Source: Actinomycetes bacterium
GTDB taxonomy: Bacteria > Actinomycetota > Coriobacteriia > Coriobacteriales > Eggerthellaceae
Assembly: GCA_023403475.1 (NCBI GenBank)
Contig: JAEYEL010000070.1
Coordinates: forward strand, 1 to 11,017
Reading direction: 5' to 3'
Length of the DNA: 11,017 bases
Numbering within the stretch: position 1 is the stretch's first letter; each line of letters begins with the position of its first letter. Made by a program: the position numbers and the translations under genes. The notes under the pieces are model-generated. The model did no database searches. It was not told where the DNA came from and saw only the letters and a program-made list of their open reading frames with translations. This document shows positions 5,906 to 11,017 of the stretch, in pieces.

Positions 5906-5938
5906 TCTAAGTTTCTCTAAGCAGTTCTAAGTTTCTCT
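5906..5938. repeat. Paired 13-bp direct repeats before the ATPase remnant
   Basis: TCTAAGTTTCTCT occurs at 5906-5918 and 5926-5938, exactly 20 bp apart, directly upstream of the ATPase ribosome site (minus strand). The first copy overlaps the site. The two-turn spacing suits a same-face DNA-binding pair, perhaps an autoregulatory operator that outlived its gene. Confidence 0.55.
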
Positions 5939-5943
5939 TAGTT

Positions 5944-6282
5944 TTGGCAAAAAGGCAAGAGGAGTTACTGCTTAAGCAGAGATTCGTTCACGAACATAGC
6001 TTCTTCGCGGACGAAAGCTTCGATGCGGTGCTTTCGCTCAACAGCTTTCATCGCTATCCTGATCCCGATAAGTTCTTCGAGGGTGTGCGGTGTGCGAAGG
6101 GTGTGATGCAGGCCGACTTCGCCGAGTCCATCTGCGTGTCCCATGCGACTCTGTCCTCGCTTGAGAATGGCAGGGCCGTCTCGACCAAGACGTTGGAGCG
6201 AGTTTTGCAGGATCCAGGCTTTCGTCTGGTCGTCGTCTCCAAGACAGCCGATGTGCGGGTCGTCGAGCGCGACGAAGGGTGA
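5944..6282 (+). pseudogene. Chimeric remnant: SAM-methyltransferase scrap fused in frame to a HipB-like antitoxin
   Basis: An open frame of 112 codons with only a TTG as possible start. Residues 13-49 (5980-6090) match the middle of a class I SAM-dependent methyltransferase: FADESFDAVLSLNSFHRYPD then PDKFFEGVR, the usual motif II region and following helix. From residue 50 (6091) it becomes a Cro/C1 HTH of HipB type: MQADFAESICVSHATLSSLE, NGRAVSTKTLERVL, then the C-terminal strand FRLVVVSKTADVRVVERDEG that in HipB contributes to dimerisation. The first HTH helix is lost and the glycine expected before VSHATL is Cys. The junction has a tandem GTGTGCG (6083-6089, 6090-6096), consistent with fusion at short homology. 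Its stop overlaps the HipA stump by four bases, as in a true hipBA operon. Probably not functional as an antitoxin, although the frame is open. Confidence 0.7.
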
Positions 6283-6371
6283 TTTCCGTGAATGCTCTCG
6301 ACGTGTATCTGAACAACGCTTTTGTGGGGAAGATCCGCAGGGTCGGCAAGAGCGTTCGTTTCTCGTCTTGA
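6279..6371 (+). pseudogene. hipA: HipA N-terminal stump (truncated toxin kinase)
   Basis: Starting at GTG 6279-6281, overlapping the HipB stop as GTGA, 30 residues run to TGA at 6369-6371: NALDVYLNNAFVGKIRR then VGKSVRFSS. This is the first beta-sheet subdomain of HipA (pattern LDVYLNG-x-x-VG-x-L). HipA is a serine/threonine kinase of about 400 residues or more that phosphorylates glutamyl-tRNA synthetase; over 90% including the kinase core is absent. The break lies within about 35 bp of the end of the convergent XRE remnant, so the rest was probably lost in the rearrangement that brought that gene in. Confidence 0.65.
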
Positions 6372-6406
6372 GAATTGGTGATGCAAATTTGATTTGACCG
6401 TGTTGG

Positions 6407-6622
6407 CTAGACCTTTCGAAGAACTCCGAGTACGACACGCCCAGGCCGGACACGATGCGCTCGAGCATGTCGAATCCGAAGTTGCGGACGCCCTTCTCTA
6501 TGTCGGCTAGATAGCTTCGATTCACGCCCGCAACGAGCGAGAGCCTCTCCTGCGTGAAACCCTGCCACGTGCAGCTCTTTGATGCGGGCACCGACCTCGT
6601 TCCTGATGCCAGACTTTTCCAT
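6407..6622 (-). pseudogene. Frameshifted XRE-family regulator
   Basis: The start ATG at 6620-6622 gives MEKSGIRNEVGARIKELHVA, a normal opening of a small HTH regulator, then leaves frame. The next frame continues GFTQERLSLVAGVNRSYLAD, then IEKGVRNFGFDMLERIVSGL and GVSYSEFFER, a complete HTH of about 70 residues. Two missing bases (or one extra) near 6562-6566, inside the consensus VARGFTQE, explain the break. The restored protein would be about 75-80 residues; the HTH frame now runs on past its usual end into the HipA stump, so its own stop also seems lost. No good ribosome site precedes the ATG. Non-functional as it stands unless the shift is a sequencing error. Confidence 0.7.
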
Positions 6623-7154
6623 GCCGCAAGGGTGCCTGCCGGCGTATGCTGCTCTGTATGAAATCAGCAATAATCCCCGCCTTCCGCTGGGAAACGGCAT
6701 GCCCATTGGGAAATGGACTTAGGCAATGACTGATGGGTGCCAGGTAATTTTTTCGAGGACGGTTGTGGCGGCGATCTTTCATTTCGAAAGAATCTGACAA
6801 TGTTCATTTTTGTGCGTAACCGATGCGTCGCCGGCTTTTTATTTTCGAAGTTTGGGACTTTGGTTTTGGTCTTAATTTTTTCGAATAGCATATTTCTGCA
6901 GCGCCGCGTCGGTTACTTTTGGTAAGACCGTGCAGAAGCGACTTTCTTTTGACTTGTTGAGCGGATGAGAAGGGACGCGATAGATGCTGCAGCTCGCCAA
7001 GAAGAACGCCAGACTCTGCGGAATCTGACGGCGTAATTTCAGTAGTCGTTTTGTATGGTCATATGCGATGCTGGATGCCAAATGGGCATCAAATGCTTTT
7101 TACCGCATTGCTTGCGCGGCTTGATACGGCGGGTAGGGGTACCGATGCAGAAAA
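6623..7154. other. 532-bp stretch without a recognisable gene
   Basis: AT-rich in the middle (about 6735-6900), with several TTCGAA-centred words but no long inverted repeat that I trust. Open frames are short and low in information. A 23-codon frame at 6965-7036 (ATG, MRRDAIDAAARQEERQTLRN, stop TAA) has protein-like composition and may be a gene scrap; it has no ribosome site. Confidence 0.5.
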
Positions 7155-7201
7155 GCGGGGTCTCCTTCGAAATGAAGGTGACCCCGTGAAGGTGACCCCG
7201 C
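7155..7201 (-). terminator. Rho-independent terminator of the flavoprotein gene with a duplicated 5' arm
   Basis: On the minus strand the stem CGGGGTC-A-CCTTC / GAAGG-A-GACCCCG (plus coordinates 7156-7186, five-base loop) has 12 pairs around one A-A mismatch, extended by one pair when the outer arm is used, and is followed by CTTTTC. The 5' arm is duplicated in tandem: GAAGGTGACCCCG on plus at 7174-7186 and 7188-7200, so either copy can pair with the single 3' arm. Confidence 0.8.
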
Positions 7202-7204
7202 TTG

Positions 7205-7230
7205 GCAGGACGCTAGGGATTGCGTCCTGC
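7205..7230 (-). other. Second hairpin downstream of the flavoprotein gene
   Basis: GCAGGACGC (7205-7213) and GCGTCCTGC (7222-7230) are exact complements with an eight-base loop, 18 bases after the flavoprotein stop and just before the terminator. Without a T tract it is more likely an mRNA-end stabiliser or part of a compound terminator. Confidence 0.6.
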
Positions 7231-7248
7231 AGGGAGGGCGAGATGCAA

Positions 7249-8916
7249 CTACTTCGCCAGCTGCTCGCCCAACACATAGCCCAGGGTCAGGCAACGTCCA
7301 TGACTGATGCCGGGGCAGACCATTGGGTAGTCGTTGGAGAAGAAGTTGCCAGCGGAATTGCCCACGGCATAGAGACCCGCGATGGCCTCGCCCTCGGCGG
7401 TGCATACGTTCATCGAGCTGTCGACATTCAAGCCGCTTGCGCAGGTCAGTAGCGCAGCCGTTACTTGAGAGGCATAGAACGGAGCTTTTTCTATGGGGAA
7501 CAGATTGGCGGCATCTTTCCCGAAGTCTTCATCGGCGCCCCCGGCCGCGAGTTCGTTGTAGCGAGCCACGGCATTGACGAGGTTATCGGCTGGCACGCCC
7601 ATGGCTTCAGCCAGTTCCTCCAGAGTGCTGCCCGTTACCGAAGAGCCGTTCTCCAGGCACATGTTCATCTGTTCGGTGGGGGTATAGCCCAGCGTGGGGT
7701 CGAAGGGTCCCGACGTGCTGCCGCTGTACTGTGAGAGCATAGTCATTTGGCCTAGCTCAGAAGCGAAATCGGCATCCATAACCGTCCAGACCACATGTCC
7801 CGGTGAGGTCATGTAGGCATTGGTGATACCTGGTAGCGGGGCATCCTCATTGCAGAAGCGCTTGCCATCTTTGTTCACGCGCATGAAGGCATAGGTGCCA
7901 CATGCGCCGCCGCCCATAATGGGATGGATCATGGCGGCTGCCGGGCCCTTCTGCATGCTGCCACCCACCCAGAATGCCATGTTCACATGATCGCCGGTGT
8001 TGACCCCTTCGGGAGTATACACGCTGTTGGCGGTTTCTTGGAGCATGGGAGCCCACTTCTCGACCATGTCGGGGTTGCCGGCGAAGTCGCCCGTGGCGAG
8101 CACGACGCCCTTCGGCGCATTGTATTGCACGTAGCCCTCGGTACCTTGGCAGATAACGCCCACTACTGCGCCGCTGTTGTCCGTAATCAGCTGTACGGCG
8201 GGCATACTGTAGAACACCTCGCCACCGGCGACCGTGCCCCGATCGATAATGGCCGACACCATGGTTTGGTTGCACACGCCATTGCCCAGTTCGGCCACGC
8301 CGAAGTTGTGGGTGACGGGGTAGGTGCGGTACCAGCAGCCGTCGCCGTCCATGTTGGACGTTTCAGACTGGTACACTTCCACCGTGTAGCCCATATCGGT
8401 CATCATGTCAGTAAGGTCGTCGAAAACGCGTCCGGATTCGTCGGCCCACGTTTTTATCAGGTCGCCGTTGACCTTGTAGCCCGAGCTGACAACGAGGTCG
8501 TTGATAACTTTTGCCTTGTCAATGCTGATACCGGCGGCTTTCTGGATCTTGGTGTCGATGGCAGCGCAATCCATGCCGCGGGCGTTGAAGGTCTCAGTCT
8601 TCTCTACAAGAGCCGCTTTCAGGCCGCTTTCGCAGGCACGCATGAACGTGGTTGCGCCCGCGATGCCGGCGCCCACTACCACAACATCGAAGTCGTAGGT
8701 GGCTGCGATGTCTTCGGTCGCGATGGGTTCGGGAGCGTTCTCCCAGCTGTGGCCTGTGGCCGAGATGCCGTTGCTTGTGTCGGCGAGGCTGCTGCCACTT
8801 GCAGCGGTGGGCTTGGGGGTGCAACCAGTGACCAAGGCGGCCAAGCCTAGGCCGGCACCGCTGGCGAGGGCGCCCTTCAGGAATGTGCGGCGATTCAGGG
8901 AGTTTGGGTTCTGCAT
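7249..8916 (-). CDS. Tat-exported FAD-binding reductase lipoprotein (fumarate-reductase flavoprotein superfamily)
   Basis: A 555-residue flavoprotein. The start at 8914-8916 is fixed by AAGGAGG six bases upstream and by the signal peptide that begins there; the frame is open upstream to 9063 but that part is not credible. Residues 8-32 form a twin-arginine signal (NRRTFLKGALASG) ending in a lipobox LVTGC, so it is probably exported folded with its cofactor and anchored by C32. The FAD-binding Rossmann motif is VVVVGAGIAGATT (79-90), with the acid E105 in LVEK. Other family blocks are VLATGDFAGNPDM (272-284), HPIMGGGACG (331-340), VNKDGKRFCNE (347-357) and the C-terminal LYAVGNSAGNFF. There is no haem or FMN domain, so electrons must come from a partner. 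The Arg that acts as proton donor in fumarate reductases, about seven residues before VN(R/K)(D/E)G, is not seen; a Gly or Tyr occupies the region. The substrate is therefore probably not fumarate. It is divergent from a membrane LuxR regulator, the usual arrangement for such reductases in Eggerthellaceae. Confidence 0.9.
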   Translation of the reverse strand: MQNPNSLNRRTFLKGALASGAGLGLAALVTGCTPKPTAASGSSLADTSNGISATGHSWENAPEPIATEDIAATYDFDVVVVGAGIAGATTFMRACESGLKAALVEKTETFNARGMDCAAIDTKIQKAAGISIDKAKVINDLVVSSGYKVNGDLIKTWADESGRVFDDLTDMMTDMGYTVEVYQSETSNMDGDGCWYRTYPVTHNFGVAELGNGVCNQTMVSAIIDRGTVAGGEVFYSMPAVQLITDNSGAVVGVICQGTEGYVQYNAPKGVVLATGDFAGNPDMVEKWAPMLQETANSVYTPEGVNTGDHVNMAFWVGGSMQKGPAAAMIHPIMGGGACGTYAFMRVNKDGKRFCNEDAPLPGITNAYMTSPGHVVWTVMDADFASELGQMTMLSQYSGSTSGPFDPTLGYTPTEQMNMCLENGSSVTGSTLEELAEAMGVPADNLVNAVARYNELAAGGADEDFGKDAANLFPIEKAPFYASQVTAALLTCASGLNVDSSMNVCTAEGEAIAGLYAVGNSAGNFFSNDYPMVCPGISHGRCLTLGYVLGEQLAK

Positions 8917-9187
8917 GGCTTTCCTCCTTTTCAGATAGCCGCCTTTATTGCGAAGTGTAGCTAGATGCTGCGCCCGTCGGGTACCCCAGCGTTCCCTATG
9001 GCGCGGCAAGGCGGCCAATGACAAGGTCAGTGTAAAGGTCGAAGAGAGATGCCGGCTACCCATATCGGGGGTGAAGTTCTCACATAAAGCGGGTGAAAAT
9101 AGGAAAAGCTGGTTTTTTAGCGGTTTAATTTTCTATAATGGAAAGCGATACAACGGTAGGCTCGCGTAGGCACGGCAGGGAGGGACT
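8917..9187. promoter_or_regulatory. Divergent regulatory region between flavoprotein and LuxR regulator
   Basis: A 271-bp shared control region. On plus, TATAAT at 9134-9139 is a perfect -10 for the regulator gene, about 49 bp before its GTG; the matching -35 position (near 9111-9116) holds only a T run, so activation may be needed. On minus I see no strong promoter for the flavoprotein; TACACT near 8952-8957 is a weak -10 candidate, consistent with a gene needing an activator. No clear long palindrome was found. Confidence 0.5.
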
Positions 9188-10657
9188 GTGGCCATTGATC
9201 GGAGCGTTGTGAAGCAAGTGCCCCTGTGTAGCTACGGGTTTATTATCTTTCTGGTGGTGAACGTTTATCTGCTTTGGGGCGTAACCTTGCCTGCATCGCA
9301 AGCCGCGACGCTGCCCGATTACGATGCCATCATCCTGCCGTTTCGTCTGGGCGCGAGCAGCACTATGGCTATTGTGCCGTTGCTTCTAGTTGCTGTCGAG
9401 CTGGGTGTTGCTGGGACTCATAAAATGATGCAACGTTGGCTTTTCCCGTGTGCTGCCGTTGCTTCGGTTGCGGGGTTGCTGCTATTCGTCGGTGTTGCTA
9501 CTGCAGGGAAGAGCCCGTTGCTCTATGGACTTGCGGGCGTGCTCGTAGGGATGGGGCACTCGTGCTGCTTCGTGCTCTGGGGCATTGTGCTTGCCCAGCT
9601 TTCACCGCAAGGTTGTCTGTTCGTGTTGCTTCTTTCGGGAGTTGGCTCGGGTTTGCTGAACCTCGCGCTGTTCTCAGCTCCGAGCACTCTTGGCTATACC
9701 GTTGTTGCTGTTCTGCTCCTTCTCAGTCTCGTTGGGCTGCATAGTAGCTTGCGCGATCTTCCCGCTCTGCCTTCGGGAAGGTCGGAGGCGTCGAGTTTGG
9801 TTCGCCTTAAGACCTTGGTGGTGAGTCTAGGCCAGCCGCTTCTGTGCGTATGCGCCTTGGGCCTTGCATTCAATGTGTTCCGGGAGGTGGCGTTTGCCCA
9901 AGTGGGAGAAACGGCGCTGGTGAATGCTATATCTATGTTGGGGCTTATTATGGGCACGGGTGCTGTGTTGGCAGTGCTCATGCTGTTCAAGGTGCAGGCG
10001 CCTGAAGTAGGTGGTGTATATCCTGTTGCCACCCTAGTGGTAGCGGCCTGTATGCTTCCTTTTCCCTTCATAGGCGCTTCGCTTGGCCTGCCTTTTGTTT
10101 TCGTGATCAGTGTATTCTACCTGTTGGTGGAGACGCTCTTCAAGGGAACGGTCGCTCACCACGTGCGAACTTCCGGCGAGCCGGCGCTGCTGGTATTCGC
10201 CTTTGGGTTCGGTGTTGAGTTCGCGGCGATGGCTCTGGGTTCTTACATTGGCGCACTTCCTCGTGGGGCGGGCGGCGAAAGCCAGGTGATGTACGTAGTC
10301 GCACTGGCGCTGCTGTGCATGTACCTGTTGGTTGTGCCGCTTGTGTCGGCGCATCGCAAGCGCAAGGGGCGTCCCGCTGAGGTGGTGCAGGAGCGAGTGG
10401 TTATCCGGCAGGTGGACGCCGACGAGCTGCGGAGGCGTTGCGAGGCTATCGCAGGGCGCTCTGGCATCACCCAAAGCGAGCTGTCGGTTATGACCCTGCT
10501 GGCTGCAGGGATGACGGCGTCCGCCATCAGTCGCGAGCTTAGCCTATCGGAGAACACTATCCGTAGCCATTCAAAGTCAATCTATCGGAAGTTGGATGTC
10601 CATTCCAAGCAGCAGCTCATCGATCTGGTAGGTAACTATGATGAATCGGAAGATTAG
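9188..10657 (+). CDS. Membrane-bound LuxR-family regulator with about 12 TM helices
   Basis: A 489-residue protein. The N-terminal ~400 residues are an MFS-like multi-helix membrane domain (hydrophobic runs such as SYGFIIFLVVNVYLLWGVTL, IVPLLLVAVELGVAG, ALALLCMYLLVVPLVSA), ending in a basic stop-transfer segment HRKRKGRP. A linker of about 40 residues follows, and then a LuxR/GerE HTH at about 426-485: GITQSELSVMTLLAAGMTAS, then AISRELSLSENTIRSH and SKSIYRKLDVHSKQQLIDLV, with the typical N-T-I/V-R-S-H recognition helix. It starts with GTG (9188-9190) after GGGAGGG; the TAG stop is at 10655-10657. This architecture is widespread in Coriobacteriia next to Tat flavin reductase genes. It probably senses a substrate in or through the membrane and controls the divergent flavoprotein; the ligand is unknown. 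Confidence 0.9.
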   Translation: MAIDRSVVKQVPLCSYGFIIFLVVNVYLLWGVTLPASQAATLPDYDAIILPFRLGASSTMAIVPLLLVAVELGVAGTHKMMQRWLFPCAAVASVAGLLLFVGVATAGKSPLLYGLAGVLVGMGHSCCFVLWGIVLAQLSPQGCLFVLLLSGVGSGLLNLALFSAPSTLGYTVVAVLLLLSLVGLHSSLRDLPALPSGRSEASSLVRLKTLVVSLGQPLLCVCALGLAFNVFREVAFAQVGETALVNAISMLGLIMGTGAVLAVLMLFKVQAPEVGGVYPVATLVVAACMLPFPFIGASLGLPFVFVISVFYLLVETLFKGTVAHHVRTSGEPALLVFAFGFGVEFAAMALGSYIGALPRGAGGESQVMYVVALALLCMYLLVVPLVSAHRKRKGRPAEVVQERVVIRQVDADELRRRCEAIAGRSGITQSELSVMTLLAAGMTASAISRELSLSENTIRSHSKSIYRKLDVHSKQQLIDLVGNYDESED

Positions 10658-10696
10658 GGTGCGCCTCTGGGTGCTCTCAGGCAGCAAGCAACAAAC

Positions 10697-10722
10697 AGGC
10701 TAGCTTTCCGCCTTTCTTTTTT
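10697..10722 (+). terminator. Weak candidate terminator after the LuxR gene
   Basis: AGGC (10697-10700) can pair with GCCT (10710-10713) and is followed by TTCTTTTTT. The T tract is good but the stem is only four pairs. Confidence 0.3.
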
Positions 10723-10849
10723 AATCGACCCTCATTTGAAAATCGTTAGTTGAAAAAGTAACTGCAAAGGCGGGGGGTGTTCGGCTCAACTTGCAACTCA
10801 AGGCTTTCAATCAGAGCGCAGCGGTTTTGTGCCTTTTCCGCTTCGTTCC

Positions 10850-10878
10850 TTGCATCAATACGTATAGTATTATATAAT
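10850..10878 (+). promoter_or_regulatory. Strong sigma-70-type promoter of the antitoxin-like gene
   Basis: TTGCAT (10850-10855), a 17-bp spacer and TATAAT (10873-10878): near-consensus boxes with ideal spacing, about 25 bp before a ribosome site AAGGAG (10897-10902). Confidence 0.85.
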
Positions 10879-10889
10879 TTATACGTATT
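10857..10889. promoter_or_regulatory. Paired palindromic operator around the -10 box
   Basis: AATACGTATA (10857-10866) and TATACGTATT (10880-10889) are exact reverse complements, and each contains the 8-bp palindrome ATACGTAT (10858-10865, 10881-10888), centres 23 bp apart. One copy lies in the promoter spacer and the other at the transcription start, framing the -10 box. This fits cooperative autorepression by the ribbon-helix-helix protein encoded just downstream. Confidence 0.75.
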
Positions 10890-10908
10890 AATTGCTAAGG
10901 AGATCATC

Positions 10909-11017
10909 ATGAACCAGAAGCTTACGCTGAGCGTCGACAACGTAGCCGTTGAAGCGGGGAAACGGTTTGCCGCCAAATCGCAGAAGTCGCTTTCCCGTTT
11001 GGTCGAGGACTATCTTT
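10909..11017 (+). CDS. Ribbon-helix-helix / DUF6364-like antitoxin, N-terminal part
   Basis: ATG at 10909 with AAGGAG six bases upstream; 36 codons are visible before the window ends. MNQKLTLSVDNVAVEAGKRF then AAKSQKSLSRLVEDYL shows the short N-terminal DNA-binding strand (KLTLSVD), a first helix and the S-L-S-x-L-V-x-x-Y-L second helix seen in DUF6364/CopG-like antitoxins, which usually pair with a PIN-domain (VapC-like) toxin gene just downstream. The strong promoter with a symmetric operator over its -10 supports an autoregulated toxin-antitoxin operon. The toxin, if present, is outside the window. Confidence 0.75.
   Translation, partial: MNQKLTLSVDNVAVEAGKRFAAKSQKSLSRLVEDYL

Noticed and set aside
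6550..6575. Second parS site at the CCACGTGC sequence
   Set aside because: Only the central CACGTG matches; the flanks differ from the parS consensus. The same holds for CACGTG near 10157.
6965..7036. 23-codon small protein gene
   Set aside because: Protein-like composition but no ribosome site or promoter; kept only as a note on the intergenic stretch.
7924..8850. 308-codon open frame opposite the flavoprotein gene
   Set aside because: Antisense shadow of a high-GC gene; His/Val/Gly-rich composition, no domain, no ribosome site.
8917..9063. N-terminal extension of the flavoprotein
   Set aside because: The Tat signal and a strong ribosome site fix the start at 8916; the extension is not homologous to anything recognised and would bury the signal peptide.
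10746..10976. 76-codon minus-strand frame at the right end
   Set aside because: Overlaps the strong promoter, operator and start of the antitoxin-like gene on plus; no ribosome site or motif.

Overview
The window looks like chromosomal DNA from an anaerobic, moderately GC-rich member of the Coriobacteriia, most likely Eggerthellaceae (Eggerthella/Slackia/Gordonibacter type). Three things point that way: a Tat-exported flavin reductase lipoprotein divergent from a LuxR regulator with a large membrane domain, a remnant of the AAA-type ATPase that opens with an NPFTPxFGEIP motif, and a rubrerythrin. The assignment rests on family recognition alone.

Layout. 1-110: the end of a forward gene, whose stop shares a CTAG with the stop of a convergent amidohydrolase (107-898, minus). 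Upstream of that lies an XRE regulator (1089-1592, minus). 1593-2345 is AT-rich with no convincing gene. A rubrerythrin (2346-2960, minus) follows, with a clear promoter and a perfect Fur-family-like palindrome just after its -10 box. 3061-3683 is non-coding but full of structure: a 17+14 bp modular tandem repeat, a near-perfect parS (ParB-binding) site, a perfect DnaA box and a 7-unit, 8-bp tandem array. An M18 aminopeptidase (3684-5264, plus) carries a 114-bp in-frame palindromic insertion.

5290-6622 is a gene graveyard: an AAA ATPase with several lesions (minus), a SAM-methyltransferase scrap fused in frame to a HipB-like antitoxin, a 31-codon HipA stump, and a frameshifted XRE regulator (minus). 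6623-7154 shows no gene. After a strong terminator comes the Tat-lipoprotein FAD reductase (7249-8916, minus), divergent from the membrane LuxR regulator (9188-10657, plus). The window ends in the first 36 codons of a ribbon-helix-helix-type antitoxin, preceded by a textbook promoter flanked by two ATACGTAT operator boxes.

How they work together: the flavoprotein/LuxR pair is probably a substrate-responsive anaerobic respiration module with unknown acceptor; rubrerythrin is peroxide defence under metal or peroxide control; the parS/DnaA-box segment suggests an origin-proximal position; the graveyard and the terminal antitoxin mark an accessory region with turnover of toxin-antitoxin and regulator genes.
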